Assembly (NCBI RefSeq): GCF_003286415.2
Contig: NZ_CP043450.1
Location: 4,712,001-4,776,000 of the forward strand
Direction: 5' to 3'
DNA length: 64,000 bases
Source of the DNA: Mucilaginibacter rubeus
GTDB taxonomy: Bacteria; Bacteroidota; Bacteroidia; Sphingobacteriales; Sphingobacteriaceae
The notes below the pieces were generated by a model that was given only the letters and a program-made list of their open reading frames with translations, was not told where the DNA came from and ran no database searches. Both the position numbers and the translations under genes were made by a program. Below are positions 33,801 to 43,037 of this stretch, in pieces (within the stretch, counting starts at the first letter, position 1; each line of letters starts with the position of its first letter).

Positions 33801-36064
33801 ATAAAGATGGTCTGTTGCTTGATTACCTGCCATGGGCGGTTAGTGATGATAACTTTTTACAATATGGGCCAAAAGGGGTCCTGGCGCATAACTTCACTAT
33901 TAGCAACAACAACCAAATCCTTAGCGTTAATAGCAGCACACAGGAGTTTAACAGTCCGCTGAATATCAAATTCAACAACTTCCATATCGAGGCGCTTACC
34001 AAAATGGCCAAACAGGATTCATTACAGGTAGGCGGTACCATTAATGGCGACGCGACAGTTAGTAATTTCCAGGCCTCGCCGGTATTTACTGCAGCCATCA
34101 ACGTTAACGATTTTAACTTTAAAGGAGATACGGTAGGCAACATAGCCCTCAAGGTAAATAACCAAACCGAAAATGCCTACGCCGCCCAAATGAGCATCAC
34201 CGGTAAAGGCAACCAGGTTGACCTGAACGGCACTTACTATACATCGCCCGAGAGCCGCTTTGACCTCGACCTGAATATCGTAAACCTGAGTATGAAGAGT
34301 ATCGAAGGTTTCAGCTTTGGCAGTTTGCGCAATGCAACGGGTAATATTACCGGGGCACTCAAAATATCGGGAACCACCACGGCGCCATCTGTACGGGGTG
34401 ATATTAACTTCAACAAAGTAGGCTTCAATGTTTCCATGCTCAACTCCTACTTCCGGATGCCGCAGGAAAGCATTACGTTCAATAACGAGGGCATCCGCTT
34501 TAATGATTTCACGCTGGTTGATTCAACCGGCAATAAGGCTGTGGTTAGCGGCAGCATCTACACCAAAACCTACACCGACTTTGCCTTTGGTATGGATATC
34601 AATGCCGATAACTTCAGGGTGACCAACTCTACCGAAGCTGATAATAAACTTTACTATGGTAAGCTTTATGTGGATACCCGCATCAAAATCCGCGGTAATA
34701 TGGCTAAACCGGTTGTTGACGCCAACCTCACCGTGAACGATAAAACCGATATGACCTTTGTGCTGCCAACCAATGACCCGGCGGTGGAAGACCGTAAGGG
34801 CGTGGTTGACTTTATTGACAAGGACGCGCCAAAAATGGATTCCATCCTGCTGGCAAGGCAGCTGGATTCGCTCAAAAAATCGGATGTTACAGGCCTCGAT
34901 GTATCGGCTACCATCACCGTAAATAAAAACGCCGCGTTTACCATTGTGGTAGATGAACGTAACGGCGATATCGTTCACCTGAAAGGCGAAGCCAACCTAA
35001 ACGGCGGTATCGACCCGAGCGGCAAGATCAACCTTACCGGTACCTATGTGGTTAACTCAGGATCGTACAACCTGGCTTATGCTACTGTTAAACGTACTTT
35101 TAATTTTAAACAAGGCAGTACCATAGTTTGGACGGGCGACCCAACCAGTGCCAATATCGACCTTACCGCCATTTATGTTGCCAATGTACCGCCGATAGAC
35201 CTGGTAGCCAACCAGCTTTCGGATGCGCAAAACAGTACGATGTATAAGCAAAAACTGCCTTTTAATGTTAATCTGAACCTGAAAGATCAGCTGCTTACTC
35301 CAAACATCAGTTTTGATATCGTATTGCCCGATAGCACATACTCAGTATCATCGGATGTAGTGAACACCGTTAATACACGCCTCACCCAGATACGGCAGGA
35401 TCCTAATGAGCTTAACAAGCAAGTATTGGGCGTTTTAGTATTGGGCCACTTTATTGGCGATAACCCGCTGCAAAGCCAGGGAGCAGGCACATCTATAGAA
35501 GGTACTATCCGTAATAGTGTGAGCAGCTTGCTGTCCGATCAGTTGAACCGTTTGGCAGGTAGCCTGATCTCGGGAGTTGACCTTAATTTCGGTTTGAGCT
35601 CTGGTGAAGATTATTCGTCGGGAACGGCGACTAATCGTACGGATCTGAACGTGGGATTGTCCAAGCGTTTCCTGAGCGACCGTTTGACGGTTAGCGTGGG
35701 CAATAACTTTAACCTGGAAGGTAACCAGCCAGGACAAAAAGCATCAAACATAGCCGGCGACGTATCTATAGCCTATAAACTAAGTAAGGATGGCCGCTAC
35801 ACCCTGCGCGCCTACCGCCGCGACGAATTTATAGTGATACAAGGCCAGATCATTGAAACCGGCGTAGGCTTTACCCTAACTGTTGATTATAACCGTTTCA
35901 GGGAGATCTTCCGCAAACGTACTCCTGAAGAACGCAGGTTACGCCGCCAGTATCAGCAGGAACAAAAAGAGAAAAAAGAAAAACAGGACGAGGCGGATAA
36001 AGCGATGGAGCAAAAGAATATGCAGCAGCAACAGGACAACAAACCGCAAACTACTTCAAACTAA
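30893..36064 (+). CDS. tamB: TamB-like translocation/assembly module protein
   Basis: About 1723 residues. A single N-terminal span (ILWILVSVVLLVILVVILI) anchors a very long chain of beta repeats, the AsmA/TamB architecture that forms a lipid-conducting groove across the periplasm. The conserved TamB C-terminal domain lies around residues 1300-1650 (GKINLTGTYVVNSGSYNLAY). The tail is charged and glutamine-rich (RTPEERRLRRQYQQEQKEK). No ATG precedes the span in frame; TTG at 30893 gives the sequence KKILRITLKTILW as the head, and another TTG at 30845 is possible. The TamL gene begins 4 bp after the stop. Confidence 0.88.
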   Translation: MKKILRITLKTILWILVSVVLLVILVVILIQVPAVQNFAKDKAVTFLQNKIHTKVKIGHISLGLPKLLVLEDVYFEDQKKDTLIAGEKLKVDISMLKLLHSQVEVNEINLQGITANVNRGADSVFNFDYIMKAFVGEQKKEVKPTDTTSTMKFSVDKIILDKINVKYKDAITGNDVKFLLGHFDTRVKDFDMDKMKFTIPKITLSDVNARIIQTPTKAIPAPDTATTPLNMDLNLGVIDISKIKVDYQSAEMGAKVDLSKFLVEMDKIDLKNQKVGIKNIELSDTKAGLSLAKPKTVVKEVVKTVKKLDTLVSSPTKSAWRATIGKVTFTNDDIKFDNEAQKAIPKGLDFGHMDIRNLNAEAENISYSPDTISGKINTFTFTEKSGLKINKFHTAFLYGPTTAYMNDLLLETPNTTLQKSVQVRYPSIDAITKNIGALGINANLDGSRLGLKDVLLLMPTMASMEPFKSSPGTVFKINGRVNGQVDNLDIPNLEVTGLNSTHIKASAKMKGLPDVNKATFDVNIADFSTSRSDIDKLAPAGSIPSNVSIPEKMNLKGNFKGSMYTFNTKMGLRSSYGAIDLVAALKNGQNKNAATYTANIKVNELNVGALTKQPQMVGRITMNANLKGRSLDPKKASIAFNGNVAKAYVKGYTYQNLAMKGTSSNGAYTAVATMKDPNINFSLDAKANLNKKYPAVKATLNVDSINLKNLNFVKDDMRFHGKVVADVPTADPDYLNANIQATDLLVVNKGQRIQMDTISLISTASADSSTLRLKTPIMSAHMAGKYKLTQIAPALQDVINKYFNTAIAGGQQVAVKTKGGKTVKTKPAPVVKYDAQQFKFEARLVKTPLLNQFAPDLKQLDPVLLNGSFNSQTGELIVKGSIPKVVYGTNTVNKASLNINTNNNALNYNFSVDEVKVGSSVDLLYTSISGSAQDNKAGLSVQIRDAAKKERFRIAGTFSLLPNEYQFSFNKDGLLLDYLPWAVSDDNFLQYGPKGVLAHNFTISNNNQILSVNSSTQEFNSPLNIKFNNFHIEALTKMAKQDSLQVGGTINGDATVSNFQASPVFTAAINVNDFNFKGDTVGNIALKVNNQTENAYAAQMSITGKGNQVDLNGTYYTSPESRFDLDLNIVNLSMKSIEGFSFGSLRNATGNITGALKISGTTTAPSVRGDINFNKVGFNVSMLNSYFRMPQESITFNNEGIRFNDFTLVDSTGNKAVVSGSIYTKTYTDFAFGMDINADNFRVTNSTEADNKLYYGKLYVDTRIKIRGNMAKPVVDANLTVNDKTDMTFVLPTNDPAVEDRKGVVDFIDKDAPKMDSILLARQLDSLKKSDVTGLDVSATITVNKNAAFTIVVDERNGDIVHLKGEANLNGGIDPSGKINLTGTYVVNSGSYNLAYATVKRTFNFKQGSTIVWTGDPTSANIDLTAIYVANVPPIDLVANQLSDAQNSTMYKQKLPFNVNLNLKDQLLTPNISFDIVLPDSTYSVSSDVVNTVNTRLTQIRQDPNELNKQVLGVLVLGHFIGDNPLQSQGAGTSIEGTIRNSVSSLLSDQLNRLAGSLISGVDLNFGLSSGEDYSSGTATNRTDLNVGLSKRFLSDRLTVSVGNNFNLEGNQPGQKASNIAGDVSIAYKLSKDGRYTLRAYRRDEFIVIQGQIIETGVGFTLTVDYNRFREIFRKRTPEERRLRRQYQQEQKEKKEKQDEADKAMEQKNMQQQQDNKPQTTSN

Positions 36065-36068
36065 GCCC

Positions 36069-38351
36069 ATGACCAAACATTTAAAATATATATTGCTTTC
36101 ATCATGTGTTTTACTGAGTGCCTGCAGTACCACTAAGTTTTTGGCGCCGGGCCAAAAGTTATACACAGGCGGCGAGGTAGTGATCAAAGATTCGGTTTTG
36201 AAAAAGAGCGAAAAGAACGCCCTTAGCGAAGAACTTGGCGCTTTATTACGACCTGTACCCAATAGTACCATATTAGGAATGCGTTTTAAATTATGGCTGT
36301 ACTTTAAAACTAAAACCAATAAAACTAAAGGCCTTGCCCACTGGCTTAATAAAAAAGGAGAACCTCCTGTGCTTATCACTTCTGTAAACCTCGATCAAAA
36401 CAGCAAGATCCTCCAAAACAGGCTGCAAAATGAAAGCTATTTCCAGGCACAGGTAAGCGGAGATACAGTAAGCAAAAAACCGACATCAAAAGTTGCCAAG
36501 GCGGTTTATACGGCAGTAACCGGACCGGGCTACAAAATCAGGAAGGTAGTATTCCCGCCGGGTAACAGAACTATCGATACCGCAGTTACAGGAACATCGG
36601 CAAAAACACTGTTAAAGGTTGGTGATAAATACAATCTTGATGTGATCAAAACAGAGCGCCTGCGCATTGACGCAAGGTTGAAGGAAGAAGGCTTTTACTA
36701 CTTCTCGCCCGAAGACTTGATCATGCACGTGGATAGTACCATAGCCGGGCACCAGGTTGATATATTTGTGGCTGTAAAAAATGAGACCCCTGGGCGCGCG
36801 CAAAATATTTATACCATCAACAACATTTACGTTTATCCAAGCTACTCATTAAGGGATACTTCGCTGATGAAGGATAAAGCCGTTTTTTATAAATGGTATA
36901 ATATTGTTGAGCGCCGCAATACGGTGCATACCTATACTTTTGCCAATACAGTGTTGATGCGTCCTGGTCAGGTTTATAACCGTACCGCGCATAACAACTC
37001 ACTTAACCGCTTCATTAACCTCGGCCCTTACAAATTTGTAAAAAACAGGTTTGAGGATGTATCTGCCGATTCATCAAAACTGGATGTTTACTACTTTTTA
37101 ACTCAATACAAAAAGAAATCACTCTCGCTTGATGTGCTGGGTCGCACAACATCGGCCAACTTTACCGGTACGCAGGTAAACCTTAACTGGCTTAACCGTA
37201 ATGCCTTTAAAGGAGCAGAATCTTTAAAAATAACGCTTTTTGGAAGTACCGACGTACAAGCGGGCGGACAAAACTCCGGTTATAATGTGTACCAGGCAGG
37301 TATTCAAACCACACTTTCCTGGCCCCGCTTTATAGGGCCGATATATCCTAAAGCGGCTGATGCCTATATTCCGCATACAAACTTAAGCCTGGGCTACTCC
37401 ATTGTAAACCGTCAAAAGCTGTACAACTTAAATTCCTATAACCTATCATTTGGTTACCAATGGCGCGAGACTGAACACCGTTCGCACGAGCTTAACCTCA
37501 TCAACTTTCAGTTCGTAAATCCGCTAAGCGTATCTGATGAATATAAGGCAAGTATTAATCCGGCTAATGGCCCGGTCAATCCTGCTTTAAAACACGTTAT
37601 CGACAAGCAATTTATATTAGGCCCAAGCTACAGCTACACCTTTACCAATACCAATGAGGATTATCGTACCAACACATTTTATTACAATGGAAAGATCACC
37701 CTCTCCAACAATATATATGGCTTAGTAACCGGAGCCGATAGCGCGGGCGGCAAGCCCAAAAAACTTTTCGGAGCTATATTTAACCAGTTTGTAAAGCTGG
37801 AAAACGAAATCAGGTATTTTCATAAAACCGGACCAAACAGTACTATAGCTACAAGATTTATAGTAGGCGTTGGTTTACCTTATGGCAACTCCACACAGTT
37901 ACCATACAGTCAGCAGTTTTTCATAGGCGGACCAAACAGCTTACGTGGTTTTAGGGCAAGGGCTATAGGACCAGGTTCATTTGATCCGCAAACCGGTGTA
38001 GGTACCGGTGGTTTCCTGGCAGATGAATCGGGCGATATCAAAATAGAAGCTAACGTTGAATACAGGCCTAAACTGTTCAGTATTGTACGGGGTGCATTAT
38101 TTGTTGATGCAGGTAACATTTGGTTGCTGCACTCAAATAGCCAACAACCCGGAGCAGTGTTCAGCAATAAATTTTATAATGATTTCGCTGTCGACTGTGG
38201 TTTTGGTTTAAGGTTTGATTTAACGGTACTGGTGTTACGTACCGATCTGGGTATCCCCTTACGTACACCATATGTACGTGCCAATGAACCACGTTGGGAT
38301 TTTAACTTTAACCGCAGCGTATTTAACCTCGCTATCGGGTATCCGTTCTAA
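36069..38351 (+). CDS. tamL: TamL, outer-membrane BamA/TamA-family lipoprotein
   Basis: 760 residues from ATG 36069. The signal peptide ends in a lipobox (YILLSSCVLLSACSTTKF), a feature of Bacteroidota TamL. POTRA-like repeats occupy about 25-400. The C-terminal half is a 16-strand Omp85 barrel with QQFFIGGPNSLRGFRARAIG (the conserved RGF motif) and a final strand ending in FNLAIGYPF. It partners TamB in delivering outer-membrane material. Longer in-frame readings overlap tamB and lack the signal peptide. Ends in a strong terminator. Confidence 0.9.
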   Translation: MTKHLKYILLSSCVLLSACSTTKFLAPGQKLYTGGEVVIKDSVLKKSEKNALSEELGALLRPVPNSTILGMRFKLWLYFKTKTNKTKGLAHWLNKKGEPPVLITSVNLDQNSKILQNRLQNESYFQAQVSGDTVSKKPTSKVAKAVYTAVTGPGYKIRKVVFPPGNRTIDTAVTGTSAKTLLKVGDKYNLDVIKTERLRIDARLKEEGFYYFSPEDLIMHVDSTIAGHQVDIFVAVKNETPGRAQNIYTINNIYVYPSYSLRDTSLMKDKAVFYKWYNIVERRNTVHTYTFANTVLMRPGQVYNRTAHNNSLNRFINLGPYKFVKNRFEDVSADSSKLDVYYFLTQYKKKSLSLDVLGRTTSANFTGTQVNLNWLNRNAFKGAESLKITLFGSTDVQAGGQNSGYNVYQAGIQTTLSWPRFIGPIYPKAADAYIPHTNLSLGYSIVNRQKLYNLNSYNLSFGYQWRETEHRSHELNLINFQFVNPLSVSDEYKASINPANGPVNPALKHVIDKQFILGPSYSYTFTNTNEDYRTNTFYYNGKITLSNNIYGLVTGADSAGGKPKKLFGAIFNQFVKLENEIRYFHKTGPNSTIATRFIVGVGLPYGNSTQLPYSQQFFIGGPNSLRGFRARAIGPGSFDPQTGVGTGGFLADESGDIKIEANVEYRPKLFSIVRGALFVDAGNIWLLHSNSQQPGAVFSNKFYNDFAVDCGFGLRFDLTVLVLRTDLGIPLRTPYVRANEPRWDFNFNRSVFNLAIGYPF

Positions 38352-38363
38352 CTTAACATAACA

Positions 38364-38411
38364 TTCAAACAGAAAAGCCCCGGTCAGCAAACCGGGGCTT
38401 TTCTGTTTGAA
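38364..38411 (+). terminator. Terminator of tamB-tamL, 21-bp stem
   Basis: Perfect 21-bp inverted repeat with GC core AGCCCCGGT / ACCGGGGCT and loop CAGCAA; the T-rich right flank is part of the stem. Confidence 0.88.
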
Positions 38412-38460
38412 TCCACTGCTTTAATCTGCACATTTGTAATTCGTAATTTTCACACCTACC

Positions 38461-38922
38461 ATGATTATATCTGTTCCTTTAGAAATCATCGATCTGCATG
38501 GCGATGGTTTTCATCCGCTGATTGAAGTCACCTTGTTTGGCAAAGCCTTTACCATGGTGCTGGATACAGGCGCATCTAAAACCGCTTTTGATCAAACATC
38601 GTTAACAGAAGCTAACGAAACCATGAACATATTAGCCACCGAGAAACTCTCAACCGGCCTTGGTACTAATACAATGGAATCGTTCACCGCAACGGTAAGT
38701 GACATGTACATTGGCGAACTGCCCATCGCCGAACTTGAAGCCGCAGTGCTTGACCTTTCTACTATCAATATGGCTTATGAACAGATGGGTCATCCACGGG
38801 TATTAGGCGTTTTGGGCGGCGATATTTTAATGAAATACAAAGCGGTTATTGACTATGGGCGGAAAACGTTGACGCTAAAAACCCGTGCATTTCAAAAGCC
38901 AAAGCTTAAAATAGTTAGTTAA
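38461..38922 (+). CDS. Retropepsin-like aspartic protease domain protein
   Basis: 153 residues. One aspartic protease motif, FTMVLDTGASKTAFD (Asp35-Thr-Gly), then hydrophobic strands and RVLGVLGGDILMKYKAVIDY, the second conserved hydrophobic-Gly patch of retropepsins. A homodimer would form the active site. No signal peptide, so it is probably cytoplasmic. Substrate unknown; flanked by terminators on both sides, so a stand-alone gene. Confidence 0.85.
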   Translation: MIISVPLEIIDLHGDGFHPLIEVTLFGKAFTMVLDTGASKTAFDQTSLTEANETMNILATEKLSTGLGTNTMESFTATVSDMYIGELPIAELEAAVLDLSTINMAYEQMGHPRVLGVLGGDILMKYKAVIDYGRKTLTLKTRAFQKPKLKIVS

Positions 38923-38986
38923 ATTTAAGCTGAAAGCTTAAACCATAAAGCACCACAGGTTAAAAACCTGCGGCGGTTTTTTTTAC

Positions 38987-39024
38987 AAAAACGCCCGGTT
39001 CTCAAAAGAAATCGGGCGTTTTAA
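38987..39024. terminator. Bidirectional terminator between the protease gene and gyrB
   Basis: AAAACGCCCG / CGGGCGTTTT with A and T runs on both sides, between convergent genes. A smaller hairpin CAGGTT / AACCTG followed by eight T bases lies just upstream (38955-38984). Confidence 0.85.
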
Positions 39025-39041
39025 ATTTTATCAGACTATTC

Positions 39042-39063
39042 CTCCCCCGTTAGGGCCGGAGGG
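39042..39063. repeat. CTCCCCC...GGAGGG stem at the gyrB end
   Basis: CTCCCCCGTTAGGGCCGGAG then GG. Related to 8991-9014; both copies begin or end within a few bases of a stop codon. Confidence 0.6.
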
Positions 39064-39069
39064 CGTAAC

Positions 39070-41028
39070 TTACGAATCTATCTTAGCGTACTTGGCGTTG
39101 CGCTCAATGAACTCGCGGCGAGGAGCAACCTCATCGCCCATCAGCATGCTGAAGGTATGGTCGCACTCGGCGGCGTTTTCAATGGTAGCACGTTTCAGGG
39201 TACGGGTTTCAGGGTTCATGGTAGTATCCCAAAGCTGGATATCATTCATCTCACCCAAACCTTTGTAGCGCTGTACGTGTACACTATCTTCCTTACCAGA
39301 ACCTTTAAGACGCTGAATAGCGGCATCACGCTGTACATCATTCCAGCAGTATTCATGTTCCTTACCTTTTTTAACCTGGTAAAGCGGCGGCGAAGCAATA
39401 TATACATAACCGGCCTCAACCAGCTCCTTCATATAACGGAAGAAGAAAGTAAGGATCAGTGTAGTAATGTGCGAACCGTCCACGTCGGCATCCGTCATGA
39501 TGATGATCTTGTGGTAACGGAGTTTGGTCATGTTAAGGGCTTTATCATCTTCAGGTGTACCGCGGCTAACGCCCAAACCGGTAAACATGTTCTTGATCTC
39601 CTCGTTTTCATAAATCTTGTGCTCCATGGCTTTCTCCACGTTCAGGATTTTACCACGTAATGGTAAAATAGCCTGGTACTCGCGGTTACGGCCCTGTTTG
39701 GCGGTACCACCCGCCGAGTCACCTTCGACAAGGAATAACTCGCAAAGGGTTGGATCGCTATTGGCACAATCCGACAGTTTACCCGGTAAACCTGAGCCTG
39801 TCATCACGCTTTTGCGCTGTACCATTTCGCGCGCTTTACGGGCGGCGGCACGGGCAGTAGCAGCAAGGATCACTTTATTTACAATAAGGCGCGCTTCTTT
39901 AGGGTTTTCCTCAAGGTAGTTACCTAAAATTTCGCCTACGGCTACGTCAACAGCCCCCATTACCTCGTTGTTGCCCAATTTGGTTTTGGTTTGGCCTTCA
40001 AACTGAGGCTCGGCAACTTTTACCGATACTACCGCCGTTAAACCTTCACGGAAGTCATCACCACTGATCTCAACTTTTACGTTTTTCAGCAAACCTTCCT
40101 TGTCAGCATATGCTTTCAAAGTACGGGTTAAACCGCGGCGAAAACCCGCTACGTGGGTACCACCTTCAATGGTGTTGATGTTATTTACGTATGAGAAAAC
40201 GTTCTCACTGTAGGTATCGTTATATTGTAAAGCAAGCTCAACCGGGATACCGCCTTTATTACCATCCACATAAATAGGTTCAGGAATGATGGGCGCACGG
40301 GTACCGTCCAAAAATTTAACAAACTCACGTAAACCACCTTGTGAATAAAACTCTTCCGAACGGAAAGTTCCGTCTTCCAGGGTTTCGCGCTCATCAGTTA
40401 AGCTCAGGCGGATACCTTTGTTCAGGAACGAAAGCTCACGCAAACGGCCGGCCAGTGTATCGTATTTATACTCGGTAGTAGTGGTAAAAATTTCCGGATC
40501 CGGCTGAAAGGTTTGGATAGTACCTGTTTTATCAGATACACCAATCTCCTTAACATCAAACATTGGCTTACCGCGCTCATATTCCTGGGTAAAGATCTTG
40601 CCCTCACGGTGAACAACAGTAGCAACATGCGTAGATAGCGCGTTAACGCAACTTACACCCACACCGTGCAAACCACCCGATACTTTGTAGGTATCCTTGT
40701 CAAATTTACCACCGGCGTGCAAAACAGTCATTACAATTTCAAGCGCCGATTTACCTTCTTTTGTATTAATACCCGTAGGAATACCACGACCGTTATCAGA
40801 TACGGTTATGGAATTGCCAACATGTATAGTAACTTTTATATCATCGCAATAACCGGCAAGAGCTTCGTCGATAGAGTTATCAACTACTTCATATACAAGG
40901 TGGTGCAAACCTTTAACGCCTGTATCACCAATGTACATCGACGGACGCTTGCGCACCGCCTCTAAACCCTCTAAAACCTGTATGTTATCTGCTGAATAAT
41001 TGGATTTATCCTGAATTTCTTCGCTCAT
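39070..41028 (-). CDS. gyrB: DNA gyrase subunit B
   Basis: 652 residues. ATP-binding GHKL domain: EVVDNSIDEALAGYCDD, VSDNGRGIPTGI and GGLHGVGVSCVNALS. Transducer domain follows. TOPRIM domain: LFLVEGDSAGGTAKQGRNRE and MTDADVDGSHI. C-terminal QRYKGLGEMNDIQLWDTTMNP is the GyrB/ParE tail. Full length without the extra C-terminal insert of E. coli GyrB. Gyrase rather than topo IV is inferred from overall resemblance; gyrA is not in the window. Confidence 0.95.
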   Translation of the reverse strand: MSEEIQDKSNYSADNIQVLEGLEAVRKRPSMYIGDTGVKGLHHLVYEVVDNSIDEALAGYCDDIKVTIHVGNSITVSDNGRGIPTGINTKEGKSALEIVMTVLHAGGKFDKDTYKVSGGLHGVGVSCVNALSTHVATVVHREGKIFTQEYERGKPMFDVKEIGVSDKTGTIQTFQPDPEIFTTTTEYKYDTLAGRLRELSFLNKGIRLSLTDERETLEDGTFRSEEFYSQGGLREFVKFLDGTRAPIIPEPIYVDGNKGGIPVELALQYNDTYSENVFSYVNNINTIEGGTHVAGFRRGLTRTLKAYADKEGLLKNVKVEISGDDFREGLTAVVSVKVAEPQFEGQTKTKLGNNEVMGAVDVAVGEILGNYLEENPKEARLIVNKVILAATARAAARKAREMVQRKSVMTGSGLPGKLSDCANSDPTLCELFLVEGDSAGGTAKQGRNREYQAILPLRGKILNVEKAMEHKIYENEEIKNMFTGLGVSRGTPEDDKALNMTKLRYHKIIIMTDADVDGSHITTLILTFFFRYMKELVEAGYVYIASPPLYQVKKGKEHEYCWNDVQRDAAIQRLKGSGKEDSVHVQRYKGLGEMNDIQLWDTTMNPETRTLKRATIENAAECDHTFSMLMGDEVAPRREFIERNAKYAKIDS

Positions 41029-41050
41029 ATTTATTTAATGAAACAATCTT

Positions 41051-41058
41051 CAAAATTA
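41051..41058 (-). promoter_or_regulatory. Candidate -7 element (TAATTTTG) for gyrB
   Basis: Consensus TAnnTTTG match 22 bases before the gyrB start codon; -33 not clear. Confidence 0.45.
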
Positions 41059-41188
41059 CAAAAAATACCCCGGATTAACGATTATTTGTGGATAAAAGTA
41101 CCGTTGTGGAATAGATTCGTGATGAATATCATGGTTCATAGCTGAAGATAGATTTGGGGGGATTTTGACCATTGCTGGAGTTGCAATA

Positions 41189-41231
41189 TAAAATCCATAA
41201 ATTAGATAAATCCGTTTAATCCTGGTTCAGA
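41189..41231. repeat. Dispersed repeat AATCCGTTTAATCCTGGTTC (copy at gyrB)
   Basis: Contains AAAATCCATAAATTAGATAA and then ATCCGTTTAATCCTGGTTCA. Related pieces in both orientations occur at 44257-44386. Confidence 0.65.
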
Positions 41232-41233
41232 AA

Positions 41234-41270
41234 CAAAAAAACCGCTACCAATTTTACGACCGGTAGCGGA
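41234..41270 (-). terminator. Terminator of the 42.7-41.3 kb operon
   Basis: CCGCTACC / GGTAGCGG stem. On the minus strand it is followed by seven T bases. Confidence 0.85.
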
Positions 41271-41291
41271 TAAACACCTATCGCTCCTCAC

Positions 41292-42032
41292 TTAAAAATT
41301 ATTACAAATAGCCGATCCCATATTTATAGTCAGGCTTTCGCTTTCATTGTTGATTTGTTGGGTAGTACCGTAATTCTGGCCATCGTAAGTAACCTGAAAA
41401 TCATAGGTCTTCCCTTTCTCCAATGCAGTAACAGTCATATTACCACTTTCCATATATCCAAGATATTGATAAGCCGCGCCGGAGCCTGTTTCCCTGAAAA
41501 ACACATACATACTCGGGCGTATTACCAGGTCGGGCCTTGAGGAGCAGGTGCCGGTAAAGTTTAAACTAACCGCATCATAAACCGGCAGCGGTTTCTGCGT
41601 AACGGGAATACTGTTAACCGAACCTGTTTTAGACAAGGCAACATTTATTACCTGCTGCTTTTGATCGGCCGTAAAAGTTATCGATTTAGTAGCGGTGTTG
41701 TAACCCGGTACTTTTACCTGGACCGAATAAGTTTCAGGCTTGCCCGCTACAGGTACAGCCGCAGGCCCAGGACCAATGGTAATTACACCATTACTAATGT
41801 TTAACTGCTTATTACCCGATATTTCATAAATATCGTCGGCATTATCACCGCTTACGCTTAAAGTGCCGCTTTTGAGCACCACTTCGGGGTTTGAGGCATC
41901 GGTGACATGGATAAGCGCGGTATATTTTATTATGTCAGTATCTACTACTATTTTAAGATCTTCCGTTGGCTTTTTACAGGCCACCGGTAGCAGCAATAAT
42001 ACAAAAAGCAATTTCTTTATATTTTTCATCAT
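41292..42032 (-). CDS. Hypothetical lipoprotein
   Basis: 246 residues, family not recognised. The signal KKLLFVLLLLPVACKKPTED has a lipobox with Cys in the Bacteroidota ACKK style. The mature part is beta-rich: a repeat-like segment with YSVQVKVPGYNTATKSITFT (carboxypeptidase-regulatory-like) and a C-terminal LEKGKTYDFQVTYDGQNYGT. Two adjacent ATG codons (42032, 42029) could start it. It follows the outer-membrane barrel gene by 5 bp, so the two are co-expressed. Confidence 0.7.
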   Translation of the reverse strand: MMKNIKKLLFVLLLLPVACKKPTEDLKIVVDTDIIKYTALIHVTDASNPEVVLKSGTLSVSGDNADDIYEISGNKQLNISNGVITIGPGPAAVPVAGKPETYSVQVKVPGYNTATKSITFTADQKQQVINVALSKTGSVNSIPVTQKPLPVYDAVSLNFTGTCSSRPDLVIRPSMYVFFRETGSGAAYQYLGYMESGNMTVTALEKGKTYDFQVTYDGQNYGTTQQINNESESLTINMGSAICNNF

Positions 42033-42037
42033 AGTTT

Positions 42038-42721
42038 TTATTGTATCCTAAAATTGAAGTTTAGTTGAACAACAGGTAAAAACCTGTACCCTTTTAAATT
42101 CTGCTGCAACTGCGCCGATTGACTGGTATTGCCCGAAAGAATACCTGAGGCTGTGATATTTGCGTCGGGTTGTTTCAAAAAGTAAGTACCTAAATCGAGG
42201 TTAACGTTAAACGTGCGATTTGAAAAAGGCTTTAATAAACCAATACCGGCGTATGGTGCAAAGCCTCTCCAGTTAACATTCATGTTAAGATTACCAACCT
42301 CCTCATTATTCAATACGATATCGCCGTATGTATAATTGTCTTTAGGTTGTACAGCTATTTTACCCTTCGCATTAATAAAATAGCCCGCACCGCCTACCAG
42401 CCTGAAACCGGGAGCGCTTTTAAACGGAATAAAATCGGCAAGTAAATGGATATTTGAGAAATTGGCCGACATCCTCGAGTTGGAGTTAAACCCCGAAACA
42501 CTGAAAACGTTATCGGCCGATACCGGGATAATATTAGCCCCTAACCGTAACGACATTTTGGGCAAAACGCCATATGCAAACTCGGCTCCTACCCCTTGTG
42601 TGCCCACATTAAAGTGCAGGGACTTCTGATTGGTAACCTGATCGCGCCAGTCGGCATTCTGAGCCTTTGAACTTTTACCCAGTACAAATACCAAAAGCGG
42701 CAATAAAAACAGCTTCTTCAT
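42038..42721 (-). CDS. Hypothetical outer-membrane beta-barrel protein
   Basis: 227 residues. Signal peptide (KKLFLLPLLVFVLGKSSKAQ), then alternating hydrophobic/polar strands such as KSLHFNVGTQGVGAEFAYGV, SLRLGANIIPVS and, at the end, RFLPVVQLNFNFRIQ, whose terminal aromatic strand is typical of barrels. About 8-10 strands would fit. Function unknown. First gene of a pair with the lipoprotein at 41292-42032; the pair may form a complex. Confidence 0.7.
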   Translation of the reverse strand: MKKLFLLPLLVFVLGKSSKAQNADWRDQVTNQKSLHFNVGTQGVGAEFAYGVLPKMSLRLGANIIPVSADNVFSVSGFNSNSRMSANFSNIHLLADFIPFKSAPGFRLVGGAGYFINAKGKIAVQPKDNYTYGDIVLNNEEVGNLNMNVNWRGFAPYAGIGLLKPFSNRTFNVNLDLGTYFLKQPDANITASGILSGNTSQSAQLQQNLKGYRFLPVVQLNFNFRIQ

Positions 42722-42996
42722 ACTTAAAATAGTTTTAATTATTCAGGAGATCAATTGCGCGGCTTAGGAGAGCTTTTAAAAAAACACTTGAAAAATGTTT
42801 AATTTTAATTTACTTTTTAAATCATTTAAAGAAATAAAATAAACTATTATTAAATTACACCCTATTACGGAGAATACTTTAAAAGGTTTAGAGGATTCTT
42901 ATTTTTATGAAATCCGCAATTAATTGCGCCAATAGCCAATCCCATTGCCTTGGCATATTATCTGCACATCTGATTAGGATACTTGCTATGAAAGAT
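42722..42996. other. AT-rich divergent intergenic region
   Basis: Separates the barrel/lipoprotein operon from the OmpH-like gene. Very AT-rich in the middle; no repeat family, RNA or frame recognised. Confidence 0.5.
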
Positions 42997-43004
42997 TATC
43001 TTTG
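42997..43004 (+). promoter_or_regulatory. Candidate -7 element (TATCTTTG) for the OmpH-like gene
   Basis: Matches TAnnTTTG, 33 bases before the start codon; -33 TTG not at the proper distance. Confidence 0.45.
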
Positions 43005-43037
43005 TCAAAATTTTATAATATTTTTCAGATTAACAGA

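Noticed and set aside
34523..34978. Minus-strand 151-codon frame inside tamB
   Set aside because: Shadow of a long, codon-biased plus-strand gene; no family match.
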